Shown: positions 22,671 through 33,254 of the stretch, in pieces
Numbering within the stretch: the first letter of the stretch is position 1
Layout: each line of letters begins with the position of its first letter
Assembly (NCBI RefSeq): GCF_000015725.1
Contig: NC_008825.1
Coordinates: forward strand, 2,108,001-2,172,000
Reading direction: 5' to 3'
Source of the DNA: Methylibium petroleiphilum PM1
GTDB taxonomy: Bacteria > Pseudomonadota > Gammaproteobacteria > Burkholderiales > Burkholderiaceae_C
Length of the DNA stretch: 64,000 nt
Notes under the pieces: model-generated
What the model saw: only the letters and a program-made list of their open reading frames with translations
Told to the model about the DNA's origin: nothing
Databases searched by the model: none
Position numbers and translations under genes: made by a program

Positions 22671-23978
22671 TCAACGGCTTTCGCGCTCACGCGAACGCTG
22701 GTTGTCGCGCGATCGCACATCGTTCTGTGACGTGCCGGTGCTTTCGGTGGTCGGCAGCGCGGGCGCAGGTGCGGCCGCGGCGGTCGCCCCGGCCGATTGC
22801 ATCAGCTTGTCGAGCGGCAGGTACAGCAGGTTAGAGCCGGTGCGCGACTCGATCATGATCTTGCTGACGTTGGAGTACACCTCTCGCATCGTGTCCACAT
22901 AGAGGCGATCGCGCGTGACGGCCGGCGCCTTCTGGTACTCCGTCAGCACCTGCTTGAAGCGCGATGCATCGCCCTCGGCCTGCGCGATCACGCGCGCCTT
23001 GTAGCCCTCGGCCTCCTCGCGCAGGCGCGAGGCCGTGCCCTGCGCCTTCGGGATCACGTCGTTGGCGTAGGCCTGGCCTTCGTTCTTGAAGCGCGAGCGG
23101 TCGGCGCCGGCCTTCACGGCATCGTCGAACGCCGCCTGCACCTGCTCGGGCGGCGCCACACTCTGCACGTTGACGTTGGAAATCAGGATGCCGGTCTTCA
23201 GACGATCGAGCTGCGCCTGGATGGACTTGACGAGGTCGGTCGCGATGGCATCGCGCTGCTCGTACAGCACCGAGTCCATGTTGCTGCGACCGACGATCTC
23301 GCGCACCGCGGATTCGGAGGCCAACACCACCGCCTCGTCCGCATTGCGGTTCTCGAACAGGTAGTCCTTCGAATCCTTCAGGCGGTACTGCACCGTGAAG
23401 CGGATGTCGACGATGTTCTCGTCCTGGGTCAGCATCGACGAGTCCCTCAGCCCGGTGGCCTGCACCACCGAATTGCGCCCGACCTCGACCGACCGCAACT
23501 GCGTCACGTTCACCACCTCTGCCGACTGGAACGGGTATGGGAAACGCCACTGGAAGCCGGCTTCGACCGTGTGGCTGTATCGGCCGAAGGACATCACGAC
23601 GCCCTGCTGCCCTTCCTGCACGATGAAGAAGCCGCTGCCCAGCCAGATCAGCGCCACGACCGCGCCGATCAAGCCGATGCCGATACCGGCGCTGCGCAGG
23701 TCCGGCGGTGGCGAGCTGGCGCCACCGCCGTCGGGCTGCGGACTGTTCCCACCCCCTTTGCCACCGAACAGGCCGCTCAGGCGACGATTGAAGTCGCGCC
23801 AAAGCTCGTCGAGATCGGGCGGGCCGTCATTGCGGCCGCCGGTCGCCAGCAGCCGCTCCCCACGCGCGCGCCAGACGGCGCGGCGCACGGCGCCGGACCA
23901 CAGCAGCGCCAGGGCCTCGACCAGGAGTGCGGGGCGTCCCCGCGGGCGCGCTGCGCCTGCATCGTTATAGGTATTCAT
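22671..23978 (-). CDS. hflK: HflK, SPFH-domain modulator of FtsH protease
   Basis: Partner of HflC. The 435-residue protein has a cytoplasmic N-terminus with the conserved PPDLDELWRDFNRRLSGLFG, a Gly/Pro-rich linker, one membrane helix (GIGLIGAVVALIWLGSGFFI), the SPFH domain (VQEGQQGVVMSFGRYSHTV) and a helical region, ending in a Ser/Arg-rich tail. The ATG at 23978 overlaps the hflX stop. Its first ~45 residues (RPALLVEALALLWSGAVRRA) are hydrophobic and basic, and I do not recognise them from E. coli HflK; an ATG closer to the conserved part is absent. Confidence 0.95.
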   Translation of the reverse strand: MNTYNDAGAARPRGRPALLVEALALLWSGAVRRAVWRARGERLLATGGRNDGPPDLDELWRDFNRRLSGLFGGKGGGNSPQPDGGGASSPPPDLRSAGIGIGLIGAVVALIWLGSGFFIVQEGQQGVVMSFGRYSHTVEAGFQWRFPYPFQSAEVVNVTQLRSVEVGRNSVVQATGLRDSSMLTQDENIVDIRFTVQYRLKDSKDYLFENRNADEAVVLASESAVREIVGRSNMDSVLYEQRDAIATDLVKSIQAQLDRLKTGILISNVNVQSVAPPEQVQAAFDDAVKAGADRSRFKNEGQAYANDVIPKAQGTASRLREEAEGYKARVIAQAEGDASRFKQVLTEYQKAPAVTRDRLYVDTMREVYSNVSKIMIESRTGSNLLYLPLDKLMQSAGATAAAAPAPALPTTESTGTSQNDVRSRDNQRSRERESR

Positions 23979-25219
23979 GCGTGTCGTTGGAGCAAGACGG
24001 AGGCGGGAATGGGATCGTGATCGGAGGGCGCGGCGTCGGCGACGTCGCGCACCGGCGCGTCGGAGACCGAGGCACCGGGCGCGCCCGCCTCGCCACCGTC
24101 GGCGAGCAGCGCCTCGCTCACCAGCGCCCGCAGCTCGGCGAGCCCCACACCGCGCAAGGCACTGACGAAGACGCGCGGGATGCGGCGTCCGCCGTCGAGT
24201 TCGAGCCGATCCACCAGCACGCGAGGCCGCTGCTCCTCGTCGAGCTGGTCGAGCTTGTTGTAGACCAGGATCTGGGGAATACCGGCCGCGTCGATCTCCG
24301 CGAGCACGCGCTCCACCTCGACCCGCTGCTCGGCCAGCACCGGGCTCGAAGCGTCGACCACATGCAGCAGCAGATCGGCATCGGCAGCCTCCTGCAGCGT
24401 GGCGGCGAAGGCCTTGACCAGCGTGTGCGGCAGATCGCGGATGAAGCCCACGGTGTCCGACAGACTGACCGAGCGCTGCGCGTCCTCGAGATAGAGCTGC
24501 CGCGTGGTGGTGTCGAGCGTCGCGAACAGTTGGTCGGCGGCGTAGCTGCGGGCCTTGACCAGCGCGTTGAACAGCGTGGACTTGCCGGCATTGGTGTAGC
24601 CGATCAGCGAGACGCGGAAGGTGCCGGCGCGCTCGCGCGAGCGCCGTTGCGTGCCGCGCTGGCGCTTCACCTTGTCGAGCCTCGCCTTGAGCGCCTTGAT
24701 GCGCTCGCCGATCATGCGGCGATCGAGTTCGATCTGGCGTTCGCCCGGACCGCCACGATGACCCACGCCGCCGCGCTGGCGCTCGAGGTGGGTCCACCGG
24801 CGCACCAGTCGGTTGCTGAGGTACTGCAGCTGCGCGAGCTCGACTTGCAGCTTGCCTTCGTGGCTCTGAGCGCGCGCGGCGAAGATCTCGAGGATCAGGC
24901 CGGTTCGGTCGAGCACCTCGACGCCAAGATGGCGCTCCAGGTTGCGCTGCTGCGTCGGGGACAAGGCCTGATCGAAGATCACGCACTGGCCGCCGCTTTC
25001 GGCCACCAGCGCCTTCAGCTCGTCGGCCTTGCCCGAACCGAGGAACAGTGCGGCGTCGGGCGCCTTGCGGCGAGCGATCAGGCGCGCCACCGGCGTGTCG
25101 CCGGCCGACTCGGCCAGCAGCGCCAGTTCGTCGAGGGTGGCGTCGAAGGAGGCGCCGGCGCCGAGGTCGACACCGACCAGCACCGCCCTGGCCTCGTTGA
25201 CGGCGGTGGACGCGCTCAA
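23975..25219 (-). CDS. hflX: GTPase HflX
   Basis: Ribosome-splitting GTPase acting under heat stress. The 414-residue protein has the N-terminal HflX domain (ALFLGSGKADELKALV) and a coiled segment (RRWTHLERQRGGVGHRGGPG). The Ras-like G domain shows SLIGYTNAGKSTLFNAL, DTVGFIRDLPHTL and LVYNKLDQLDEEQ. A short Pro/Ala-rich C-terminal tail follows. Gene order hfq-hflX-hflK-hflC as in enterobacteria. Confidence 0.97.
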   Translation of the reverse strand: MSASTAVNEARAVLVGVDLGAGASFDATLDELALLAESAGDTPVARLIARRKAPDAALFLGSGKADELKALVAESGGQCVIFDQALSPTQQRNLERHLGVEVLDRTGLILEIFAARAQSHEGKLQVELAQLQYLSNRLVRRWTHLERQRGGVGHRGGPGERQIELDRRMIGERIKALKARLDKVKRQRGTQRRSRERAGTFRVSLIGYTNAGKSTLFNALVKARSYAADQLFATLDTTTRQLYLEDAQRSVSLSDTVGFIRDLPHTLVKAFAATLQEAADADLLLHVVDASSPVLAEQRVEVERVLAEIDAAGIPQILVYNKLDQLDEEQRPRVLVDRLELDGGRRIPRVFVSALRGVGLAELRALVSEALLADGGEAGAPGASVSDAPVRDVADAAPSDHDPIPASVLLQRHA

Positions 25220-25289
25220 GCTGAAACCACCAGGGTCTGGCGGCAGGCGGTCAGGCGACGAGACGGATGCCGGGAGTCCATCGAGCCGT

Positions 25290-25535
25290 TCAGCCCGCCG
25301 ACTCCGGCGCGTCGTTGGCCTGGAAATTCACGGCCCGGCCGGGCACGACGGTGGAAATCGCGTGCTTGTAGACCATCTGGGTCACGGTGTTGCGCAACAA
25401 GACCACGTACTGGTCGAAGGACTCGATGTGCCCCTGCAGCTTGATGCCGTTCACGAGGTAGATCGAGACCGGAACGTGCTCCTTGCGAAGCAGGTTCAGG
25501 AACGGGTCTTGTAGGAGTTGCCCTTTGTTGCTCAC
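25290..25535 (-). CDS. hfq: RNA chaperone Hfq
   Basis: Hexameric Sm-like protein that pairs small RNAs with mRNAs. From a GTG at 25535 it is 81 residues: [20 protein letters not shown], the Sm1 region ([20 protein letters not shown]) and Sm2 ([17 protein letters not shown]), with a short acidic tail. There is no ATG at the conserved start; GGA lies 8 bases before the GTG. An in-frame GTG at 25580 would add 15 non-conserved residues. Placed between der and hflX. Confidence 0.96.
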   Translation of the reverse strand: MSNKGQLLQDPFLNLLRKEHVPVSIYLVNGIKLQGHIESFDQYVVLLRNTVTQMVYKHAISTVVPGRAVNFQANDAPESAG

Positions 25536-25606
25536 GATATCGTCCGTGTTGTGAAGCTGTTGGAGGATGGAAGGTATCACAGGCTCCAGCCGGCGACGCC
25601 CTCAGA

Positions 25607-26947
25607 CTACGAGTCCTTCTCCGCGAAGGGGTTCCGTGACGATTTCATCTCGATGCGCATCGGCGTGCCGCTGAGCTGGAAGTGGCAGCGGAAACGCCCC
25701 TCCAGGAAGCGCTTGTAGGCGTCTGTCACATGCTCCAGCGAGTTGCCGTGGATCACGATCACCGGCGGGTTCTGCCCGCCTTGGTGGGCGTAGCGCAGCT
25801 TGGGCCGGAAGGCGCCGGCGCGCTTGGGCTGCTGGAACTGCACCGCCTCCAGCAGCACCCGCGTCAGCACCGGCGTGGCGAGCTTCTTGGTGGCCGAGGC
25901 CCACGCGTCGGCGATCGCCTTCCACACCGGCCCCAGGCCCTGGCGCTTGATGGCGGAGATGTGCAGCACCGGCGCGAACTTCAGGAACGCCAACCGCTGC
26001 TCGATGGAGCGCTGCAGCAGTTCGCGCTGGTAGCTGTCGACCGCGTCCCACTTGTTCACCGCCAGCACCACGGCACGGCCGGAATCGAGGATATAGCCGG
26101 CGATGTGGGCGTCCTGGTCAGTCACCCCCTGGGTCGCGTCGAGCAACAGCAGCACGACATTCGCGTCGGCGATCGCCTGCAGCGTCTTGACGACCGAGAA
26201 CTTCTCGATCGACTCGAACACCTTGCCCTTGCGACGCAGGCCGGCAGTGTCGATCAACTCGAACTTCTGGCCATTGCGCTCGAACGGAACGCTGATGGCG
26301 TCGCGTGTGGTGCCGGGCAGGTCGAAGGCCACCAGCCGCTCTTCACCGAGCCAGGTGTTGATCAACGTCGACTTGCCCACGTTCGGGCGACCCGCTACCG
26401 CCAGGCGGATCGGCCGTTCGGGGTCGTCGAGCGCGAGATCGTCGGGCTCGTCGAACGCAAAGTCCTCCAGCGCCGCCGTCAGCAGGCTGCGGATGCCCTG
26501 CCCGTGTGCCGACGACACCGCCAGCGGCTCGCCCATGCCGAGCTCGTAGAACTCGGCCAGCTGGATGCCTTCCAGCATGCCCTCGGCCTTGTTGGCAGCG
26601 AGCAGCACCTTCTTGCCGGCAGTGCGCAGGTAGCGTGCGATGTCATGGTCCTGCCCGGTGACGCCGGCGCGGACGTCGACCACGAAGATGACCACGTCGG
26701 ACTCCGCCACCGCCTGGCGCGTCTGCTTGGCCATCTCCTTGTAGATGCCGCTCTCGGCCGTGGGCTCGAAGCCGCCGGTGTCGACGACGATGAACTCGCG
26801 TTCGCCGAGCCGCCCATCACCGTAATGGCGGTCGCGGGTCAGGCCGGCGAAGTCGGCCACGATCGCGTCGCGGCTCTTCGTCAGACGGTTGAACAGCGTC
26901 GACTTGCCGACGTTGGGGCGCCCCACGAGCGCCAGGACGGGTTTCAT
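25607..26947 (-). CDS. der: Ribosome biogenesis GTPase Der (EngA)
   Basis: Double-GTPase needed for 50S maturation. The 446-residue protein has two complete G domains: [19 protein letters not shown] at the N-terminus and [20 protein letters not shown] near 180. Each has DTAG/DTGG and NKxD motifs (AANKAEGM is the less standard first one; NKWDAVD in the second). The C-terminal KH-like domain ends FAEKDS. Follows bamB by 17 bp, the usual bamB-der pairing. Confidence 0.97.
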   Translation of the reverse strand: MKPVLALVGRPNVGKSTLFNRLTKSRDAIVADFAGLTRDRHYGDGRLGEREFIVVDTGGFEPTAESGIYKEMAKQTRQAVAESDVVIFVVDVRAGVTGQDHDIARYLRTAGKKVLLAANKAEGMLEGIQLAEFYELGMGEPLAVSSAHGQGIRSLLTAALEDFAFDEPDDLALDDPERPIRLAVAGRPNVGKSTLINTWLGEERLVAFDLPGTTRDAISVPFERNGQKFELIDTAGLRRKGKVFESIEKFSVVKTLQAIADANVVLLLLDATQGVTDQDAHIAGYILDSGRAVVLAVNKWDAVDSYQRELLQRSIEQRLAFLKFAPVLHISAIKRQGLGPVWKAIADAWASATKKLATPVLTRVLLEAVQFQQPKRAGAFRPKLRYAHQGGQNPPVIVIHGNSLEHVTDAYKRFLEGRFRCHFQLSGTPMRIEMKSSRNPFAEKDS

Positions 26948-26964
26948 TCAGGTTCCGATCGCAC

Positions 26965-28074
26965 TCACTCGGGCCGGAACGCGAACACCGTGCCGCGGCG
27001 GGTCACCGCGACGATGGTGGTGCCGACCTTCACCGGGGCACCGATGATGGGCTGCCCGTCGGTGGGCAGGCGCAACAGCGGCTGGCCGTTGTCGCGATCG
27101 AGGAAGTGCACCTGGCCCTCGAAATCTCCAAACACCAGCGTCGGACCCACCACCAACGGTGAACTGAGGCCGCGGTGGAGCATGCGCTCCGAGGTCCATG
27201 CGACTTCGCCGCTGGCGCGCTTCCAGGCGGTAATGCGGTCGGTGGCATCGGCCGAGAACACCAGTTGCTCGTCGGCCGCCACGCCCTGGGTCCCGCCGGT
27301 GGTCTTGGCCCAGCCGAGGGTGCCCCGTTCGACGTTGACGCAACCGACCGCGGCCTGGAAGCCGCGCACGCAGACCGCGTCGCCGACGCGCGCCGCCGGC
27401 CCGACGAGGTCGGCCAGCCGTTCGACCTCGTTGGTGCCGCGCGGCGACGCGACGGTGGTGTCCCAGCGCACGCTGCCGCGCAGCGGGTCGAGCCCGGCGA
27501 GGCGCGGACCCTGGCCGACCACCAGCGTGTCCTTCCACGGCAGCAGCACACCGGGCTGCAGCAGCGTCAACGGATCGCCGGGGCGCTGCTGGACCCACAG
27601 CTTGCGGCCATCCAGTACGTCGAAGGCCTGAACGCTGCGGTCGATGCCGAGCACGAAGACGCGCTCGCCCGCCACCAGCGGCGGCGTCACGACACGGGTG
27701 GTCAGGCGCGTGCGCCACAGCGGCTTTCCGCTGTCGAGCACGACCAGCTCGTTGCCGGTGGTCACGACGCTGGCGTAGCGCCCGTCGCTGCCCACCCCGG
27801 CGCTGAGCTTGCCATCGGCATCGCCGCGCCAGAGCTCGCGGCCGGTGTCCGCCGCCAGGGCGACGACGCGACCATCGGAACTGGCCAGCACCACGGCACC
27901 GGCGCCGGTGGCGATGCGCAGGGGAAAGTCCACACTGCCCAGGCCCTGCGTCCACACCTGCCGGCCGGCGATCTGCGCCTTGAGCGGCTCGAGTGGCGTC
28001 GGCTTGGGCTTCTCGGGCCCGCTGGAGCAGGCGGCCAGGCCGGCAACGAGCAGCGCGGCGGCAAGGCGGCGCAT
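26965..28074 (-). CDS. bamB: Outer membrane protein assembly lipoprotein BamB
   Basis: Eight-bladed beta-propeller lipoprotein of the BAM complex that helps feed substrates to BamA. The 369-residue precursor has a lipobox LAAC with Cys16. PQQ-like repeats follow (ALAADTGRELWRGDADGKL, VLDSGKPLWRTRL, ERGTLGWAKTTGGTQG, FLDRDNGQPLLRL). ATG 28074 overlaps the upstream stop as TGATG; a GTG directly before it is also possible. Lies between yfgM and der as in many proteobacteria. Confidence 0.96.
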   Translation of the reverse strand: MRRLAAALLVAGLAACSSGPEKPKPTPLEPLKAQIAGRQVWTQGLGSVDFPLRIATGAGAVVLASSDGRVVALAADTGRELWRGDADGKLSAGVGSDGRYASVVTTGNELVVLDSGKPLWRTRLTTRVVTPPLVAGERVFVLGIDRSVQAFDVLDGRKLWVQQRPGDPLTLLQPGVLLPWKDTLVVGQGPRLAGLDPLRGSVRWDTTVASPRGTNEVERLADLVGPAARVGDAVCVRGFQAAVGCVNVERGTLGWAKTTGGTQGVAADEQLVFSADATDRITAWKRASGEVAWTSERMLHRGLSSPLVVGPTLVFGDFEGQVHFLDRDNGQPLLRLPTDGQPIIGAPVKVGTTIVAVTRRGTVFAFRPE

Positions 28075-28760
28075 CACTTCGACGCTCCCGTCGCAGCCGC
28101 TGAGGCCGCCGCAGCGGGCGCCTCAGCGGCGCCCAGCGCGGTTAGCTTGGCCTCGACCAGCCGACGGTAGTCGAGCGTCGGCGGCATCGCATCGAACGCG
28201 GCCTGATAGGCGGTACGCGCCTCGGCGGGCTTGCCCTGCGCCGTGAGGATGTCGCCGCGGCGATCGGCCGCCAGCCCTGCAAAGGACTGCGGAGGATCGG
28301 TCGGCAGTGCCTTGAGCGCCTCGTCGTACTTCTTCTCGTCGAGCAGTACGCCGGCCAGGCGCAGGCGCGCCAGCACCGCGTACTCCTTGTCGCTCGCATT
28401 GCCGATCACCCATTCCAGGCTGGCCCGCGCCGCGTCGTTCTGGCCCTTCTCGAACTGCGCCTTCGCCGCCAGCAGGCCGGCCTGTCCAGCGAACGCCGTC
28501 GAGCCGTAGCGATCCTTCATGTCGGAGAACACGCGGGCGGCCTTGTCGGTGTCGCCGGCGATCACGGCCTTGTCGAGTTCGTCGAACAGCACGCTGGCCT
28601 TCACGGATCGGTCTCGCTGCATCCACTGCCAGCCGTTGAACGCGGCGAAACCGCCGAGCGCAATGATCAGGACCCAGGTGATCAGGTTGCCGTACTGCTT
28701 CCAGAAGTGCTTGATCGAGTCGAGCTGTTCTTGTTCTTGGAGGTCGAGATGGGTGGCCAT
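28074..28760 (-). CDS. yfgM: YfgM/BamB-associated tetratricopeptide membrane protein (ancillary SecYEG chaperone)
   Basis: The 228-residue protein has a cytoplasmic N-terminus (MATHLDLQEQEQLDSIKHFW), one membrane helix (ITWVLIIALGGFAAFNGWQW) and a periplasmic TPR-like region; YfgM in E. coli binds SecYEG and PpiD. The start at ATG 28760 fits the family motif LQEQEQLDSIKxFWKxYG; the frame is open further upstream without conservation. The Ala-rich tail (AAPAAAASAAATGASK) is probably disordered. Standard order hisS-yfgM-bamB-der. Confidence 0.93.
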   Translation of the reverse strand: MATHLDLQEQEQLDSIKHFWKQYGNLITWVLIIALGGFAAFNGWQWMQRDRSVKASVLFDELDKAVIAGDTDKAARVFSDMKDRYGSTAFAGQAGLLAAKAQFEKGQNDAARASLEWVIGNASDKEYAVLARLRLAGVLLDEKKYDEALKALPTDPPQSFAGLAADRRGDILTAQGKPAEARTAYQAAFDAMPPTLDYRRLVEAKLTALGAAEAPAAAASAAATGASK

Positions 28761-28809
28761 GCGGATGCTTTGTGAGAGGCTGCGCGGCGTGCGGGGCGCG
28801 AAGCCGGGA

Positions 28810-30141
28810 TTATGAACGGAGCAATTCGCCGGCCCAGGCCGCCGGATCGTCCAGCGGGCGCAGCACCTGGGTGGCCGCGCCCTCTCCGGCACGCAGCGGC
28901 TTGAGCGCCACCATGCCCTGCGCCAGCTCGTCGGCGCCGAAGACCAGCGCATGGCGGGCGCCGCTGGCGTCGGCCTTCTTGAACTGCGACTTCATGCTGG
29001 CCGGCCCGTCCTTGCCGGCGGGATGCAGGACGACGCTGGCGCCGTGGGCGCGCAGGGCCTCGATCAGCACCATCGCCGTCGGCAGCGCAGCAGCGGCAGG
29101 CAACACCGCATAGGCGTCCGGCAGCCGCGGCGGCGTCACGACGCCCACCGCGTCCAGCAGCAGCAACAGGCGCTCGATCCCCAGGCCCCAGCCGACGCCT
29201 GGCGCCGGCTTGCCGCCGAGCTGCTCGATCAGGCTGTCGTAACGGCCACCGCCTCCGACCGTCAGGGGCGCGCCCATGCGATCGGTGACCCACTCGAACA
29301 CGGTGAGGTTGTAGTAGTCCATGCCGCGCACCAGCCGCGGGTTGATGCGGTAGGGCAGACCGGCGGCATCCAGCACCGCACGCACGGCATCGAAATGCGC
29401 CAGTGAGGCCTCGCCGAGGAAGTCGATGAGCCGGGGCGCCGCATCCACCACAGCCTGCATCACCGGCGTCTTGGTGTCGAGGATTCGCAGCGGGTTGCTG
29501 TGCAGGCGGCGCTTCGCGTCATCGTCCAGCAGGTCGGCGTGCGCCTCCAGGTGCGCGATCAGCGCCGCCCGGTGGGCACGCCGCTCTTCGGGCTGCCCCA
29601 GGCTGTTGATCTCCAGCCACAGATCACGGCCTTCGATCAGCCCGAGCTCGCGCCACAGCGCGCGGCACATCAGGATCAGCTCGGCATCGACGTCCGGGCC
29701 ATGAAAGCCCAGCGCCTCGGCGCCGGCCTGATGGAACTGGCGGTAGCGGCCCTTCTGCGGGCGCTCGTGGCGGAACATCGCGCCCAGGTAGTAGAGGCGT
29801 TTGCCGCCCTCGTACAGCAGCGAATGCTCGGTCACCGCCCGCACCACGCCGGCCGTGCCTTCCGGGCGCAGCGTGAGTTGGTCGCCGTTCATGTTGTCGG
29901 TGAAGGAGTACATCTCCTTCTCGACGATGTCGGTCACCTCGCCGAGCCCGCGCACGAACAGCGCCGTCGGTTCGACGATCGGTGTGCGGACCGCGGCATA
30001 GCCGTAACGCTGCATCACGCGGCGCACCGCGTCCTCGAACCATTCCCAGCGTGCCGATTCGGGCGGCAGCAGGTCGTTCATGCCCTTGACCGCACGCAGC
30101 GGCGAAGTCTCCGTCTTGGCGGCTTTCTGTTGTTCTGCCAT
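28810..30141 (-). CDS. hisS: Histidyl-tRNA synthetase
   Basis: Class II synthetase charging tRNA-His. The 443-residue protein shows [15 protein letters not shown] (N-terminal signature), motif 2 ([14 protein letters not shown], then [21 protein letters not shown]), the His-A motif [16 protein letters not shown] and motif 3 ([16 protein letters not shown]), followed by the anticodon-binding domain. The start at ATG 30141 removes a non-conserved 27-residue extension. The separate HisZ at 20298 lacks this full set. Confidence 0.97.
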   Translation of the reverse strand: MAEQQKAAKTETSPLRAVKGMNDLLPPESARWEWFEDAVRRVMQRYGYAAVRTPIVEPTALFVRGLGEVTDIVEKEMYSFTDNMNGDQLTLRPEGTAGVVRAVTEHSLLYEGGKRLYYLGAMFRHERPQKGRYRQFHQAGAEALGFHGPDVDAELILMCRALWRELGLIEGRDLWLEINSLGQPEERRAHRAALIAHLEAHADLLDDDAKRRLHSNPLRILDTKTPVMQAVVDAAPRLIDFLGEASLAHFDAVRAVLDAAGLPYRINPRLVRGMDYYNLTVFEWVTDRMGAPLTVGGGGRYDSLIEQLGGKPAPGVGWGLGIERLLLLLDAVGVVTPPRLPDAYAVLPAAAALPTAMVLIEALRAHGASVVLHPAGKDGPASMKSQFKKADASGARHALVFGADELAQGMVALKPLRAGEGAATQVLRPLDDPAAWAGELLRS

Positions 30142-30218
30142 GGTCGATGCCCACAAGGATTCAGGCCGGCCGCGGCCGGTTCGCTGGGCACACCCGGGGG
30201 GTGCGCCGGCTCGCCGCG
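30142..30218. other. hisS-ispG spacer with palindromes
   Basis: The 77-bp spacer contains the perfect palindrome CCGGCCGCGGCCGG. A few bases on there is an imperfect hairpin (GCACACC / GGTGCGC). Neither has a following T-tract, so I do not call a terminator. It could be a REP-like or processing element, or only GC-rich chance. Confidence 0.3.
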
Positions 30219-31517
30219 TCAATGCGCGGCGGTGATGCTGCCGTAACGGCGCTCGATGTAGTGCTCGACGACGTTCTGGAACTCGCGCGCGATGCCCTCG
30301 CCGCGCAAGGTCATCGCCTTCTCGCCATCGATGAACACCGGCGCGGCAGGCGCCTCGCCGGTGCCGGGCAGGCTGATGCCGATATCGGCATGCTTGCTCT
30401 CGCCAGGCCCGTTGACGATGCAGCCCATCACCGCCACCTTCATGTTCTCCACGCCCGGGTAACGCGCCTTCCAGACCGGCATCTGTGCCCGCAGGAAGTC
30501 GTCGATCTGCTTGGCCAGCTCCTGGAAGGTGGTGCTGGTGGTGCGGCCGCAGCCCGGGCAGGCGGTGACGCTGGGATTGAAGGCACGCAGGCCGAGCGAC
30601 TGCAGGATCTCGAGCGCCACCACCACCTCCTGCGTGCGGGCCTCGCCCGGCTGCGGCGTGAGGCTGACGCGGATGGTGTCGCCGATGCCGTCCTGCAGCA
30701 GCATCGCCAGCGCCGCGGTCGACGCCACGGTGCCCTTGGTGCCCATGCCGGCTTCGGTGAGCCCGAGGTGCAGCGGGTAATCGCAGCGTCGCGCCAGTGC
30801 GCGGTAGACGCTCACGAGGTCCTGCACGCCGCTGACCTTGCAGCTGATGAGGATCTGGGACGGGTCCATGCCCAGCTCGCGCGCATATGCGGCCGACTGC
30901 AGCGCCGAGCTGATCAGCGCGTGGTACATCACCTGCTTCGCGTCCCAGGGCCGGGCGCGGGCGGCGTTCTCGTCCATCAAAGCCGCCAGCAGTTCCTGAT
31001 CGAGGCTGCCCCAGTTGACGCCGATACGCACAGGCTTGTCGTGGCGCATCGCGGCCTCGATCATCATCGCGAACTGCCGGTCGCGCTTGTCGCCCTTGCC
31101 CACGTTGCCGGGATTGATGCGGTACTTCGACAGCGCGGCCGCGCAGTCCGGGAACTCGGTCAGCAGGCGGTGGCCGTTGTAGTGGAAATCGCCGATCAGC
31201 GGCACCGAGATGCCCATGCGGTCTAGCTGCTCGCGCACGTGCGGCACGGCCTGCGCCGCCTCCGGCGTGTTGACCGTGATGCGCACCAACTCCGAGCCCG
31301 CCAACGCCAGCTCCTTGACCTGGATCGCAGTCTCGATCGCATTCACCGTGTCGGTGTTGGTCATGGACTGCACGCGCACCGGGGCGTCGCCACCGACCGT
31401 CACGACATTGCTGCCCCAGACGACACGCGCCTGCAGCGAACGGCGCGCGGCAGGCTGCGCCACGTCGATCGCTTCGGCGTCACTGCGGGTCCCTGTGGAC
31501 GCTACTGGCCTGTTCAT
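30219..31517 (-). CDS. ispG: 4-hydroxy-3-methylbut-2-enyl diphosphate synthase (flavodoxin) IspG
   Basis: Penultimate MEP-pathway enzyme: reduces MEcPP to HMBPP with a [4Fe-4S] cluster. The 432-residue protein has the TIM-barrel part with [11 protein letters not shown] and INPGNVG. Cluster cysteines are in [11 protein letters not shown] and [20 protein letters not shown]. It is somewhat longer than E. coli IspG (372), as usual in Burkholderiales, because of an N-terminal extension and internal segments. ATG overlaps the upstream rodZ stop as ATGA. Confidence 0.97.
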   Translation of the reverse strand: MNRPVASTGTRSDAEAIDVAQPAARRSLQARVVWGSNVVTVGGDAPVRVQSMTNTDTVNAIETAIQVKELALAGSELVRITVNTPEAAQAVPHVREQLDRMGISVPLIGDFHYNGHRLLTEFPDCAAALSKYRINPGNVGKGDKRDRQFAMMIEAAMRHDKPVRIGVNWGSLDQELLAALMDENAARARPWDAKQVMYHALISSALQSAAYARELGMDPSQILISCKVSGVQDLVSVYRALARRCDYPLHLGLTEAGMGTKGTVASTAALAMLLQDGIGDTIRVSLTPQPGEARTQEVVVALEILQSLGLRAFNPSVTACPGCGRTTSTTFQELAKQIDDFLRAQMPVWKARYPGVENMKVAVMGCIVNGPGESKHADIGISLPGTGEAPAAPVFIDGEKAMTLRGEGIAREFQNVVEHYIERRYGSITAAH

Positions 31518-32428
31518 TTCAGCTCCAAGCGCGCGACGTTGTCGCGCGTCGACTCGCTCAATGCGACCGGCTGGCCGCGGAAAACGATCTGGGTGGCTTC
31601 GGCATTTCCCACGGTCACGCGCAGCGGGAGCGGGCCGTCCAGACCCGCCGCCTCGCCGGCCGCCAGCGTGCGCGACAGCAGCACCTGCCCCTTCGCATCA
31701 CGCACCTCGACCCAGGATTCCGCCACCGCCCGCATGGTCAGCAGGCCGCCGGCCGCGGATGCCGAGGCTGCGGTGCCGACCGGGGCCGAGAACACCGTGT
31801 CGATCACGGCCGAACCGGGTGCTGCAGCCTCGGCCTCGGACGACCCGACGGCCGACGCTCCCGCCAGCGCGGGCGATGCCGACTCGGGCGCGATCGACGT
31901 CGTCGAGGACACGGCAACGCCTGTATCGATCGGGTTGCTGGCGGCGATCTCCGGGACTGCCGAGGCGCTTGGATCGGTCGGCAGCAGCCGACCCACCCAG
32001 CCCACGGGCAGCAGGTAGACGGCCACCGCTGCCAGCACCAGGACGGCGGCCGCGATCAGCGGTGGGCTGAGGAAGCGCTGCCACTCGTCACCGTCGCTCG
32101 GCACGCCGCGATCGTGGAAGGGCTGGTTGAGGCCCCGCGCCACGTGATCGAGCCCCCGGCCGGCCGACGCGGCCGTAGGCAGGAGCGACAGCACCGGCTC
32201 GGCATCGATTTTCAGTGCGCGGCACATGCTCTGCGCCAGCGCACGCGCGAAAGTGGCATCGGGCAGCTGTTCTGGGTGGTCGTTCTCGATCGCCTCCAGC
32301 TTCTGCGGCGAGACCTTCAGCGAGGCTGCGAGCACCGCGAGGTGCATCCCTTGCGATTCGCGCGCCGCGCGCAGCAGCTTCCCGGCCGTCGTGGCCGGCG
32401 GGCCGGCGTCGACCGTCCCCTCACTCAT
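31514..32428 (-). CDS. RodZ-like helix-turn-helix membrane protein
   Basis: The 304-residue protein has a cytoplasmic Cro/CI-type HTH_25 domain (about 13-85: [20 protein letters not shown]), one membrane helix ([20 protein letters not shown]) and a Ser/Ala-rich periplasmic linker. The C-terminal DUF4115 domain ([19 protein letters not shown]) completes it. This is the architecture of RodZ, which links MreB to the wall-synthesis machinery. Located between pilW and ispG, the usual place in beta- and gammaproteobacteria. ATG 32428 is 5 bases before the pilW stop. Confidence 0.92.
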   Translation of the reverse strand: MSEGTVDAGPPATTAGKLLRAARESQGMHLAVLAASLKVSPQKLEAIENDHPEQLPDATFARALAQSMCRALKIDAEPVLSLLPTAASAGRGLDHVARGLNQPFHDRGVPSDGDEWQRFLSPPLIAAAVLVLAAVAVYLLPVGWVGRLLPTDPSASAVPEIAASNPIDTGVAVSSTTSIAPESASPALAGASAVGSSEAEAAAPGSAVIDTVFSAPVGTAASASAAGGLLTMRAVAESWVEVRDAKGQVLLSRTLAAGEAAGLDGPLPLRVTVGNAEATQIVFRGQPVALSESTRDNVARLELK

Positions 32429-33254
32429 CGAACATCCCCCGCTCGAACGACGCCGCCTCGCGCGACGTGGGGTAGCTCGCACGCAGCTGGTTGCCCAGAT
32501 CGCGAACGCCCTGCGGATTGGCCAGGCGGTTCTCGATGCGGGCGGCGAGCCACAGCGTCTCGGCGCTGCGCAACTCGGCGTTGTTGTTGACGCGGCGCAC
32601 GTAGAAGCGCGCCCGCTCGTACTCGCCACGTCGGTACAGCACGTCGGCCAGGTTCATCGCGATCGCCGGGTTGGCCGGCTCGAGTTCGTAGGCGCGCTTG
32701 AGCGTCAGCTCGGCCAGGTCCAGCTGGCCGGCGCGTGCCTCGCAGATCCCCTGCACCAGGAAAGTCCGGTTCGGGGTGCGGTACTGCGGCGTCGCCACGG
32801 CGCGCTCGAACAGCTTTCCCGCCTCCGGGTAGCGGCCACGCTGGCACAGGAACCAGCCGTAGTTGTGCATCACGTCGCCGTCGGTGGATGCCAGCTGCAG
32901 TGCGCGCTTGAAACTGTCCTCGGCCTTCTGCTCCTCGCCCAGCGCGGCCAGTACCAGGCCTTGCAGGTTCAGCGCCTGCGGCAGATTGGGGTCGGCGGCC
33001 AGCGCCAGCTTCACCTCCGACAGGGCATTGTCGAAACGCCCCTCGGAGAAATAGGCCCCCGCAAGGTCGAGGCGGATGCGCGCGCGCTTCGCCGAGTCGG
33101 ACTCCTCGTCCGTGCCGGCACCGGCGGTGGAACTGCTGCGGCCGAAGTCGTTGGGCCGGCCCTGCGCCTGGGCAACGCTCCAGACCGCGCCACACAACAG
33201 CGTCGCCAGCAGCAGTCCTCGCATCGCGTCCCTCACCCATCCGTCCCGCATCAT
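32421..33254 (-). CDS. pilW: Type IV pilus biogenesis/stability protein PilW (PilF)
   Basis: Periplasmic TPR protein that assists assembly of the PilQ secretin. The 277-residue precursor has a signal peptide (about 11-30, [18 protein letters not shown]). An acidic linker follows, then six TPR-like units ([59 protein letters not shown]). No convincing lipobox, unlike Pseudomonas PilF. ATG 33254 overlaps the rlmN stop as ATGA; an internal Met11 start would give a cleaner signal peptide. Confidence 0.93.
   Translation of the reverse strand: MMRDGWVRDAMRGLLLATLLCGAVWSVAQAQGRPNDFGRSSSTAGAGTDEESDSAKRARIRLDLAGAYFSEGRFDNALSEVKLALAADPNLPQALNLQGLVLAALGEEQKAEDSFKRALQLASTDGDVMHNYGWFLCQRGRYPEAGKLFERAVATPQYRTPNRTFLVQGICEARAGQLDLAELTLKRAYELEPANPAIAMNLADVLYRRGEYERARFYVRRVNNNAELRSAETLWLAARIENRLANPQGVRDLGNQLRASYPTSREAASFERGMFDE

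Noticed and set aside
30142-30218. Terminator between hisS and ispG
   Set aside because: Hairpins are GC-rich palindromes with no T-tract in either direction.
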